A DNA stretch of 9,066 nt, taken from the NCBI GenBank assembly GCA_903923915.1, contig CAIXZI010000401.1, positions 1-9,066 of the forward strand. The letters run 5' to 3'. Source of the stretch: an uncultured Bacteroidota bacterium. Lineage in GTDB: Bacteria > Bacteroidota > Bacteroidia > B-17B0 > Aurantibacillaceae. The notes beneath the pieces are model-generated. The model saw only the letters and a list, made by a program, of their open reading frames with translations, had not been told where the DNA came from and ran no database searches. Positions 1 to 6,464 of this stretch are shown piece after piece (within the stretch, counting starts at the first letter, position 1; the number at the start of each line of letters is the position of its first letter). The position numbers were made by a program, and so were the translations under genes.

Positions 1-553
1 ATGTACTCCCTCCAATTGCCGTTAACGTAGAACTACCTCCGCTACATACGGTTGATGAACTTGCTGTTAAGGTTAAAGTGGGGAGGGGATTTACATTTAT
101 TACAACTGTAGATGTAGATACCGGGCAACTATTAGGTGAACTTCCAATTAATGTATAAGTGGTAGTATTAGCTGGAGCAATTGTAAACGATGTACCCGTT
201 ATATTTAAAGGTTGTAATGTATAAGAACTAGCCCCGGATGGGGTGATGGTAGCCGTGTTTCCTGCACAAATTGTTGAACTAACCACGGAAAGCGTATTGG
301 TAGGATAAACAGAAACTGAATATACAACAGCGCTACCCAAACAAACTAAATTGAATATTGGTGTAATACTGTAACTAACAGTAAGGGTTGATGAAGTTGT
401 ATTAGTTAATGTTTCATTAATATTTCCGCTTCCGCTAATAGAGTGCCCTGTAATTCCTGCAACTGCACCGGAAGACCAGGAGTATGTAGTTTGCGCTGAT
501 GTAGTTGATGCTGATAAATTAGTTGTAAAATTTCCTCCACTACAAATTGAATT
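1..553 (-). repeat. PKD-like module followed by tandem Ig-like modules (protein-level repeat)
   Basis: Residues from about 426 onward contain three related module starts, each a Cys-x-Gly motif followed by alternating Thr/Ser strands: C429 (ICSGGNF), C521 (ICAGNTATIT) and C595 (VCSGGSSTLT). The spacings are 92 and 74 residues. The first module carries YSWSSG and LTNTT features of Bacteroidota PKD-like domains. The second ends in the linker VVINVNPLP before the third begins. The third is cut by the window edge, so more copies may follow. Confidence 0.65.
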
Positions 554-1828
554 GGTGGGAACTGTACTTGTAATAGTTGGTGTAGTACATGCAATAGCTA
601 CGCATGAAATGGGTAGATAATCAGGTAAGGCTGGATTAGCTATATAAGTAGGTGTGTTTGTGTTGATATGAAATATTCCTGCGCCATATTCAGTAGGTGT
701 ACCACAAGTAGAAATACTATAAGTTCCTCCGGCTATACCAATTTGATTAGCAGCAGAACCATAAGTACAATTACGAGATAAAACGGTGCCACCTTTTACG
801 TACACATCATTAGCCCGTGCGCCAACGTTACCTGTAAATCCGCAAGAGTCAATAGTAACATTGCCTCCAGTAACACCAATACCTGCACCATAAATCCCTG
901 ATGTAGCTGATTGGGGAACATTACCAGAAAAAACGGAACGAGTAATTTTAAAAGTGCCGCCATGAATACTTACGGCACCTCCAATATTATTAGATAAAAT
1001 ATTCGTTTGATTTTTATAAAAATAACAGTCATACACATTTACAGTTCCTAATGCCACATCAATTCCTACACCAGCTAAATCACCTCCAATGGTATTACTT
1101 TCAAATCGAGAATTGTAAACATTTACAATGCCATTATTTATTTTTAACGTTGTTCCATTATTAGATAATTGATAATTTCCAATAAACTGGTAATTTCTAA
1201 TAGTTACATTAGTTGTAGCTCCCGAAATTTGAATACCACCTCCGGCGTCCCAAGAATTGCAGGTTACTCCTCCACCAATAAGTTGAACAGAAGCACCTGA
1301 TGCAATTTCAACTGGGTATCCTCCACCAGTGCTAGTGGTAGCGCAACCATCTATTTGAACGTTAATTATTTTAACCCCAGTTGTGTTTGCAGCAACTCCT
1401 AGAGCTTGTACACCTGAAATAGTCTGGTTGTCGTAACCTGATAATTTAATGTCTGATACAATTGTATTATTGTCATTAATTAACATAAAGTAACGGTCGC
1501 TTCCTGATTTTGTAATAACTGTTTTCAATACGCCTGCACCTTTAATTACAACTCCATTAATTGGACTCGATAATTGAATCTCTGTATAATTTCCTGCATC
1601 AATAAAAATAGTGTCTCCCGCAGCAAACGAAGCGGCATAAGTAGTTAAAACGCTTGTAAGTGTTAGTTTTGGTGAAGCGGAACTTAACCCATTGTTGGCT
1701 CCATTACCAATAGCCGAGCAATAAATATCTCCACTCAATGAAGCATCATTTACGTAATATTTAGTGGCAGATAATTGCAGAGAGCATATTATTAGCGCAA
1801 GCACTGTACTGATTTTTATCATTTTCAT
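1..1828 (-). CDS. Secreted beta-helix / Ig-like repeat protein, probable T9SS cargo or adhesin (partial, C-terminus missing)
   Basis: Reading from the ATG at 1826-1828, the frame stays open for 609 codons to the window edge, with no stop. Residues 1-21 look like a Sec signal peptide: lysines at 2 and 5, a hydrophobic stretch LALIIC, likely cleavage after LQLSA and before TKYYVND. C15 follows Ile, so this is not a lipobox. Residues about 70-390 are glycine-, asparagine- and beta-branched-rich, typical of a right-handed parallel beta-helix, with five FxxN motifs at 215-334. Residues about 426-509 resemble a Bacteroidota PKD-like module (ICSGGNF, YSWSSG, LTNTTSS), and from about 510 Ig-like repeats follow (TICAGNTATIT, then TVCSGGSSTLT). 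Many Bacteroidota surface proteins of this design are exported by the type IX system, but the C-terminal sorting domain that would prove it lies outside the window. No catalytic residues are recognisable; adhesion is inferred, and a polysaccharide-active role is possible. A second ATG at codon 3 is an alternative start. It reads co-directionally with the ilv operon, 77 bases downstream. Confidence 0.85.
   Translation of the reverse strand, partial: MKMIKISTVLALIICSLQLSATKYYVNDASLSGDIYCSAIGNGANNGLSSASPKLTLTSVLTTYAASFAAGDTIFIDAGNYTEIQLSSPINGVVIKGAGVLKTVITKSGSDRYFMLINDNNTIVSDIKLSGYDNQTISGVQALGVAANTTGVKIINVQIDGCATTSTGGGYPVEIASGASVQLIGGGVTCNSWDAGGGIQISGATTNVTIRNYQFIGNYQLSNNGTTLKINNGIVNVYNSRFESNTIGGDLAGVGIDVALGTVNVYDCYFYKNQTNILSNNIGGAVSIHGGTFKITRSVFSGNVPQSATSGIYGAGIGVTGGNVTIDSCGFTGNVGARANDVYVKGGTVLSRNCTYGSAANQIGIAGGTYSISTCGTPTEYGAGIFHINTNTPTYIANPALPDYLPISCVAIACTTPTITSTVPTNSICSGGNFTTNLSASTTSAQTTYSWSSGAVAGITGHSISGSGNINETLTNTTSSTLTVSYSITPIFNLVCLGSAVVYSVSVYPTNTLSVVSSTICAGNTATITPSGASSYTLQPLNITGTSFTIAPANTTTYTLIGSSPNSCPVSTSTVVINVNPLPTLTLTASSSTVCSGGSSTLTAIGGST
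827..1186 (-). repeat. Pmp-like FxxN beta-helix motifs (protein-level repeat)
   Basis: Within the secreted protein, FxxN tetrapeptides occur at residues 215 (FIGN), 242 (FESN), 270 (FYKN), 300 (FSGN) and 331 (FTGN), spaced 27, 28, 30 and 31 residues. Between them lie glycine-rich GGI/GGAV/GAGI strands near residues 197, 283 and 314, each followed by a V/I-x-V/I strand. This FxxN plus GGA[ILV] alternation is the signature of polymorphic outer-membrane protein (Pmp)-type beta-helices. The repeats are diverged in sequence and I saw no obvious DNA-level repetition. Confidence 0.7.
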
Positions 1829-1887
1829 AAACTTATTGTAAACATAAAATTAGCGTAATACTCCCTTAATAGAAAGTAAAAACGAGT

Positions 1888-1919
1888 AAATTTTAGTAAG
1901 TCTGATTAAACTAAAAATT
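1888..1919 (-). terminator. Weak AT-rich inverted repeat at the ilvA stop (possible terminator)
   Basis: On the minus strand TTTTAGT and ACTAAAA pair perfectly over 7 bases around a 12-base loop that contains the ilvA stop codon; the stem extends by AA/TT if one bulged T is allowed. It is almost pure A-T and no clean U-tract follows, so as an intrinsic terminator it would be weak. The remaining intergenic bases down to 1829 show no better hairpin. Read-through into the downstream secreted-protein gene is therefore possible. Confidence 0.22.
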
Positions 1920-3150
1920 GAAGCAAATTGTCGTTTTTGTTTAGATATTCGTACTGAAAACCAAATTTTTTTAGCTTGATTTTTAGGATGTCTAAATCTG
2001 TAGGGTTTTTAATTTCCAATCCAACTAGGGCAGGTCCATTTTCTCGGTTGTTTTTTTTCATGTACTCAAAATGAACAATGTCATCATTTTGCCCAAGTAC
2101 ATTACTTACAAATTCTTTTAAAGCACCAGCACGTTGAGGAAAACGTATTACAAAAAAATGTTTTAGCCCTTCATATAAAAGAGATCGCTCTCTAATTTCT
2201 TCTGTACGCATGATGTCGTTATTGCTTCCACTAACAACACAAACCACATTCTTCCCTTTCAATTTTTGTTTCAAAAAATGTAAAGAAGCAACGGTTAATG
2301 CCCCGGCTGGCTCCACTACAATTGCTTGCTGATTGTATAAATTTAAAATGGTTGTACAAACTTTTCCTTCCGGAACTAAAACAATTTCACTCAATTTATC
2401 TTTGCAAACTTCAAACGTTTTATCGCCTACTTTTTTTACAGCGGCACCATCCACAAACTTATCAATCTCGGCAAGTTCGGTATTGTATCCATTTTGTATC
2501 GATGTTTTCATAGAAGGTGCTCCTTCGGGTTCTACACCTATTACTTTTGTATTTGGACTCAGTTGAGAAAAATAACTTACTACTCCAGAAGCTAATCCGC
2601 CGCCACCTATTGGCACTAACAAATAGTCAATTTTAAAATCTGCATCATCCAAAATTTCTTTGGCAACAGTACCTTGTCCTTCCATTACTTTTTCATCATC
2701 AAACGGATGTACAAAAGCAGCATCTTTTTCATCACAAAACTTTATAGCTGCTTTATACGCATCATCAAACGTATCGCCTACCAACACTACTTCCACATGT
2801 TCTTTGCCAAATAATTTTACCTGGGTAATTTTTTGCGAAGGCGTAGTTGTTGGCATAAAAATTGTGCCCTGTATATTTAATTTCCTGCAAGAATAAGCAA
2901 CACCTTGAGCATGATTTCCGGCACTTGCACAAACAACTCCGTTTTGTTTTTCTTTTTCAGAAAGAGAAAACATTTTATTGTAGGCACCTCTTAGTTTATA
3001 AGATCGAACAACTTGTAAATCTTCTCTCTTTAAATAAACATTACAACCAAACTCTTCACTTAGTTGTAAGTTGTATTGCAAAGGGGTGTGAAGTGCAACG
3101 CCTTCTAAATTTTTCGCTGCCTGATTTATTTTTTCTAGGGAAAGTATCAT
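1906..3150 (-). CDS. ilvA: Threonine deaminase (threonine ammonia-lyase), single ACT-like domain form
   Basis: This PLP enzyme converts threonine to 2-oxobutanoate and ammonia, the committed step to isoleucine. The 414-residue protein has the fold-type II catalytic core at about 5-320. K52 in RSYKLRGAY is the PLP Schiff-base lysine, SAGNHAQG (76-83) is the substrate/PLP loop, GGGGLASG (182-189) is the phosphate-binding glycine loop, and VSGSNND (306-312) contacts the pyridine ring. Residues about 328-414 form one C-terminal ACT-like regulatory domain (FFVIRFPQRAGALKEF). The long E. coli form has about 514 residues and two such subdomains; this one matches the shorter type known from Bacillus and Corynebacterium. 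The regulatory domain argues for the biosynthetic rather than the catabolic enzyme, and isoleucine feedback is inferred. The ATG at 3148-3150 overlaps the ilvC stop, so translation is probably coupled. It is the last gene of the operon. Confidence 0.97.
   Translation of the reverse strand: MILSLEKINQAAKNLEGVALHTPLQYNLQLSEEFGCNVYLKREDLQVVRSYKLRGAYNKMFSLSEKEKQNGVVCASAGNHAQGVAYSCRKLNIQGTIFMPTTTPSQKITQVKLFGKEHVEVVLVGDTFDDAYKAAIKFCDEKDAAFVHPFDDEKVMEGQGTVAKEILDDADFKIDYLLVPIGGGGLASGVVSYFSQLSPNTKVIGVEPEGAPSMKTSIQNGYNTELAEIDKFVDGAAVKKVGDKTFEVCKDKLSEIVLVPEGKVCTTILNLYNQQAIVVEPAGALTVASLHFLKQKLKGKNVVCVVSGSNNDIMRTEEIRERSLLYEGLKHFFVIRFPQRAGALKEFVSNVLGQNDDIVHFEYMKKNNRENGPALVGLEIKNPTDLDILKIKLKKFGFQYEYLNKNDNLLQFLV
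3147..3150 (-). promoter_or_regulatory. ATGA stop-start overlap, ilvC/ilvA
   Basis: The ilvC stop TGA (3147-3149) and the ilvA start ATG (3148-3150) share bases in the tetranucleotide ATGA. No Shine-Dalgarno precedes the start. This arrangement usually means termination-reinitiation coupling between the two genes. Confidence 0.85.
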
Positions 3151-4184
3151 GGTCTTAGTTTTCTAACGGCAGCACCTGCTTGCCATAATTCAGATTCTCT
3201 TATTTCTTTCAACTCCACCTCTAATTTTTCACGATAATCAGGTTTACTTCCTTCTGCAATTACGCGTGCAGCTTCTCTTCCGGAAGAAACTTCATCATAT
3301 AATTGTTCAAATACAGGTGTGGTTACATCTCTAAATTTTCCTTTCCAATCTAAAGCGCCGCGCTGAGCTGTAACCGATGTATTGGCAAACATCCAGTCCA
3401 TCCCATTCTCCGCAACCAATGGCATTAAGCTTTGCGTTAACTCTTCTACTGTTTCATTAAAAGCTTCCGATGGCGAGTGACCGTTTTTACGCAACACATT
3501 ATATTGTGCTTCAAACAATCCTGCTAAAGCACCCATTAATATGCCGCGCTCTCCTGTTAAATCAGAATAAACCTCTTTTTTGAAATCAGTTTCAAACAAA
3601 TAACCCGAACCAACTCCTATTCCTAATGCTAATGCTCTGTCTTTTGCTTTTCCTGTTGCATCTTGAAAAACAGCATAGCTTGAGTTTAATCCTTTCCCTT
3701 GAAGAAACAACCTGCGCAATGATGTACCCGATCCTTTTGGAGCAACTAAAATAACATCTACATCTGTCGGAGGTACGATACCTGTTTGTTCATGAAAAGT
3801 AACTCCAAACCCGTGAGAAAAATATAAAGCCTTTCCTTTTGTTAAATAAGATTTGATAACCGACCAAGAAGCAATTTGGCCCGCATCAGAGAGTAAATAC
3901 TGTATGATAGTTGCACGCTTGCATGCTTCTTCTATATCAAATAGATTTTTCCCTTCTTCCCAGCCATCAGCTAAAGCTTTATCCCAACTCTTTCCACCTT
4001 TACGTTGTCCCACAATAACATTTATTCTGTTATCTTTTAGGTTAAGTGATTGTCCGGGCCCCTGAACTCCGTAACCTATAACCGCCACCGTTTCATTTTT
4101 TAATACTTCGCGTGCTTTATCTAGTGTAAATTCTTCGCGTGTTACAACGTTTTCTAAAACGCCACCAAAATTTATTTGTGCCAT
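3147..4184 (-). CDS. ilvC: Ketol-acid reductoisomerase, short form resembling Bacteroides and fungal mitochondrial enzymes
   Basis: The enzyme isomerises and reduces 2-acetolactate and 2-aceto-2-hydroxybutanoate to the 2,3-dihydroxy acids, using NAD(P)H and Mg2+. It is 345 residues long, in the short class and not the roughly 490-residue E. coli class. An N-terminal Rossmann domain carries GYGVQGPGQ (37-45). The cofactor loop GQRKGGKSW, with R61, K62, K65 and S66, suggests NADPH (inference). H124 in FSHGFG and K150 in APKGSG are the conserved active-site residues. Expected Mg2+ ligands are D208 and E212 (SDLTGERG) plus E244 and E248 (AFNETVEEL). The start MAQINFGG and end PDYREKLE...VRKLRP closely resemble Bacteroides IlvC and yeast Ilv5 as I recall them. 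It starts 4 bases after the ilvN stop, with no Shine-Dalgarno, and overlaps ilvA by 4 bases. Confidence 0.98.
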   Translation of the reverse strand: MAQINFGGVLENVVTREEFTLDKAREVLKNETVAVIGYGVQGPGQSLNLKDNRINVIVGQRKGGKSWDKALADGWEEGKNLFDIEEACKRATIIQYLLSDAGQIASWSVIKSYLTKGKALYFSHGFGVTFHEQTGIVPPTDVDVILVAPKGSGTSLRRLFLQGKGLNSSYAVFQDATGKAKDRALALGIGVGSGYLFETDFKKEVYSDLTGERGILMGALAGLFEAQYNVLRKNGHSPSEAFNETVEELTQSLMPLVAENGMDWMFANTSVTAQRGALDWKGKFRDVTTPVFEQLYDEVSSGREAARVIAEGSKPDYREKLEVELKEIRESELWQAGAAVRKLRP

Positions 4185-4188
4185 AATT

Positions 4189-4743
4189 TTAATTATTAAA
4201 GTGTTTAACTGTTGATTTATTATTGTTTTCTATTTCTTTTAAATATGAGGTTAATGTTTTCATTGGTTTGGTAATAGCTACTCGTCCGCTCCTTACATAT
4301 TCAAGCATTCCAAATTTTTCTAATTCATTAAACAAATTTTGTATTTCTCTTTCATCGCCTGTTTTTTCTACTACGATGTATTCAGGAGAAACACTGATTA
4401 TTGTTGCGTGGTTTTCATTTACAATGCGGGCAAACAATTCATTTTCTTTTAAAGCATCAGCCGAAACTTTATACAAAGCAATTTCTCTACATAATATTTC
4501 TGAGTTCATGTGATAAAAGGCTTTAAATACTTCTACTTGCTTTTCTATTTGCTTAACTAGTTTTTCGACTTGCTCTTTACTTACTGTTACAACAATGGTG
4601 TAGCGGTAAATCCCTTTCACTTCTATTTCACTGGCTGTTATGCTTTCTATATTGATGTGCCGACGTGTAAATATGATTGTTATTCGATTTAGCAAGCCTA
4701 TTTTATCTTCTGTAAAAACAGATATAGTATATGTTGTATTCAT
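4189..4743 (-). CDS. ilvN: Acetohydroxyacid synthase small (regulatory) subunit
   Basis: This is the regulatory partner of IlvB; in known systems it activates the large subunit and confers valine feedback inhibition. I chose the ATG at 4741-4743 (184 residues), one base after the ilvB stop. A TTG at 4750-4752 would add three residues and overlap ilvB by 8 bases, and is less likely. An ACT domain fills residues about 4-75: beta strand YTISVF, the turn TEDKIGLLNRI, and RRHINIESI. Residues about 80-160 are the C-terminal domain of small subunits (CREIALYKV, YIVVEKTGD, SGRVAI). In the ACT turn, G16 and N31 of the usual valine site are kept, but the first Asn (N11 of E. coli IlvH) appears as D13. 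The last ~20 residues are polar and probably disordered. Four bases separate its stop from ilvC. Confidence 0.95.
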   Translation of the reverse strand: MNTTYTISVFTEDKIGLLNRITIIFTRRHINIESITASEIEVKGIYRYTIVVTVSKEQVEKLVKQIEKQVEVFKAFYHMNSEILCREIALYKVSADALKENELFARIVNENHATIISVSPEYIVVEKTGDEREIQNLFNELEKFGMLEYVRSGRVAITKPMKTLTSYLKEIENNNKSTVKHFNN

Positions 4744-4747
4744 TTTA
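4741..4747 (-). promoter_or_regulatory. TAAAATG stop-start junction, ilvB/ilvN
   Basis: The minus strand reads TAA (ilvB stop), A, ATG (ilvN start). The one-base gap and missing Shine-Dalgarno favour reinitiation by the terminating ribosome, which would help balance the two subunits of one complex. This junction also decides the ilvN start in favour of the ATG over the upstream TTG. Confidence 0.75.
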
Positions 4748-6460
4748 TTCAAGTATTATTTCTGAAACGCTAGCGCCTGTTGTTATCATTGGAAAAACGT
4801 TTTCTTCATTCTCAACTACAACTTCCAATAGAAAAGCTTCTTTAGAATTGTACATTTCCTGTAAAGCATCCTGTAGATTTTCTCGCTCGGTTACTTTTTT
4901 TCCTTTTATGTTATAACCTTTTGCAATTGTAATAAAATCAGGGTTTTTCATTTCTGTAAATGAATACCTTCTATCAAAAAATAATTGCTGCCATTGACGA
5001 ACCATTCCCAAAAAATTATTGTTAAGTACAAGAATTTTTACTGCAATATTACTTTGCATGATAGTCCCCAATTCTTGTATTGTCATTTGAAAACCGCCGT
5101 CTCCTAATACAGCAACCACCTGCTCGTTTGGTTTTGCAACCTTTGCGCCTACCGCTGCAGGCAAACCAAAACCCATGGTGCCTAGGCCACCCGAGGTAAC
5201 CGAATGATTTGGATGATTAAATTTATAATAACGCGAGGTTATCATTTGATGTTGACCAACATCAGTAACAATTATAGCATTGCCTCCACTTATTTTGTGA
5301 AATTTATCGATTACTTCAGCCATTCGTAATTTTTCAGAATCTGGATCTATTGCATCACGAATAACCTTTTCAAATTCCACATTACTACAATCCGTAAATT
5401 TTTGTAACCAGTCTTTTCGTTTTGCAGAATTTACTTTTGGTAACAACAACTCCAACGCTTCTTTTGCATCGCCTAATACAGCTACATCCGCAGGTATTAT
5501 TTTATTTATCTCGGCTGGATCTATCTCAAAATGGACCACTTTAGCTTGCTTGGCATATTTACTAACATTCCCCGTTACGCGATCATCAAAACGCATTCCT
5601 ATTGCTATTAAAACATCACACTCGTTCGTTAAAAGATTCGGTCCATAATTTCCGTGCATGCCTAAATATCCTACATACAATGGATGCGAAGGAGGAAATG
5701 CAGACAAGCCTAATAAGGTAGATGCAACAGGTATATCTGCTTTTTCTGCTAAAGCTAACAACTGCTTTTCGGCACTTGATAATAATACACCATGTCCGCA
5801 AAGTATATAAGGTCGTTGTGCTTTATTTATTAATTCTGCAGCCGCATTTACATCTTCTAAGTTTACCTTAGGACAAGGAAAATAACTTCGTATGCTTTCA
5901 CACTTTTTATAATCGTACGTTGTTTTTCCAAACTGCGCATCTTTTGTTATATCAACCAAAACAGGTCCTGGGCGACCGGAGGTAGCTATATAAAACGCTT
6001 TGGTTATTGCCGGAGCAATATCTTCTGGTTTGGTTACTTGTATATTCCATTTGGTAACCGGCATAGAAACACCTACTACATCTGTCTCCTGAAAAGCGTC
6101 TGTTCCTAATAAATGAGAGTGTACCTGACCCGTTATACAAACCAACGGTGTTGAATCTATTTGTGCATCAGCAATACCGGTTATTAAATTAGTTGCCCCC
6201 GGACCAGACGTTGCAAACACTACACCAGGCTTGCCGGATACTCTAGAATATCCTTGCGCAGCATGTGTTGCACCTTGCTCATGACGCACCAGATAATGAT
6301 TTAATTTATCCATGTAATCATAGAGAGCATCGTATATGGGCATGATGGCTCCACCCGGATAACCAAATATCTCGGTTACGTTTGCATCCAGTAAAGACAG
6401 TATTACGGCTTCTGCACCGGTAACTTCTGTATTATATTTTATATGTCGTTTTTTTTCCAT
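4745..6460 (-). CDS. ilvB: Acetohydroxyacid synthase (acetolactate synthase) large catalytic subunit
   Basis: This thiamine diphosphate (ThDP) enzyme condenses pyruvate with a second pyruvate (valine/leucine branch) or with 2-oxobutanoate (isoleucine branch). Its 571 residues are normal for the family. The N-terminal pyrimidine-binding domain (about 12-180) holds GYPGGAIMPIYDAL and the catalytic E61 in VRHEQGA, with SGPGATN at 85-91. The central domain (about 200-340) has the FAD-associated GMRFDDRVTGN (288-298). The C-terminal pyrophosphate-binding domain has GDGGFQM starting at G453 and, about 25 residues on, NNN at 480-482, the standard ThDP/Mg2+ motif. W490 in MVRQWQQLF matches the conserved tryptophan of the herbicide-binding channel, separating it from other ThDP decarboxylases. 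FAD content and a complex with IlvN are inferred from the family. It starts one base after the ilvD stop and ends one base before ilvN. Confidence 0.98.
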   Translation of the reverse strand: MEKKRHIKYNTEVTGAEAVILSLLDANVTEIFGYPGGAIMPIYDALYDYMDKLNHYLVRHEQGATHAAQGYSRVSGKPGVVFATSGPGATNLITGIADAQIDSTPLVCITGQVHSHLLGTDAFQETDVVGVSMPVTKWNIQVTKPEDIAPAITKAFYIATSGRPGPVLVDITKDAQFGKTTYDYKKCESIRSYFPCPKVNLEDVNAAAELINKAQRPYILCGHGVLLSSAEKQLLALAEKADIPVASTLLGLSAFPPSHPLYVGYLGMHGNYGPNLLTNECDVLIAIGMRFDDRVTGNVSKYAKQAKVVHFEIDPAEINKIIPADVAVLGDAKEALELLLPKVNSAKRKDWLQKFTDCSNVEFEKVIRDAIDPDSEKLRMAEVIDKFHKISGGNAIIVTDVGQHQMITSRYYKFNHPNHSVTSGGLGTMGFGLPAAVGAKVAKPNEQVVAVLGDGGFQMTIQELGTIMQSNIAVKILVLNNNFLGMVRQWQQLFFDRRYSFTEMKNPDFITIAKGYNIKGKKVTERENLQDALQEMYNSKEAFLLEVVVENEENVFPMITTGASVSEIILE

Positions 6461-6464
6461 TTTA
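6458..6464 (-). promoter_or_regulatory. TAAAATG stop-start junction, ilvD/ilvB
   Basis: The minus strand reads TAA (ilvD stop), A, ATG (ilvB start), identical to the ilvB/ilvN junction. Coupled translation is likely for the same reasons. Confidence 0.75.

Noticed and set aside
406..594. Minus-strand 62-codon open frame rich in Leu and Gln
   Set aside because: It is an out-of-frame shadow of the long open secreted-protein gene; the composition comes from reading Thr/Ser/Val codons in another frame.
1784..1828. Lipoprotein signal (C15 in LIICS)
   Set aside because: The residue before the cysteine is Ile, not Gly, Ala or Ser, so it fails the lipobox. A standard signal peptide ending near A21 fits better.
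1845..1852. Minus-strand TAATTTTA resembling the Bacteroidota -7 element TAnnTTTG, upstream of the secreted-protein start
   Set aside because: It misses the final G, no TTG/TTTG sits at a suitable -33 spacing, and it lies only 16 bases before the start codon, implying an implausibly short leader. Such matches are expected by chance in AT-rich DNA.
2298..3158. Several plus-strand open frames opposite ilvA
   Set aside because: They are antisense to a confidently identified enzyme, with no recognisable domain or sensible start context.
4744..4752. TTG at 4750-4752 as the ilvN start
   Set aside because: The in-frame ATG at 4741-4743 is one base after the ilvB stop, matches the ilvD/ilvB junction exactly, and leaves the ACT domain complete.
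3853..4916. Plus-strand open frames opposite ilvC, ilvN and the end of ilvB
   Set aside because: Short antisense shadows of conserved genes; no family features in the translations.
5616..6140. Two short minus-strand open frames inside ilvB
   Set aside because: They are alternative-frame readings of the acetohydroxyacid synthase gene, whose own frame is intact and carries all motifs.
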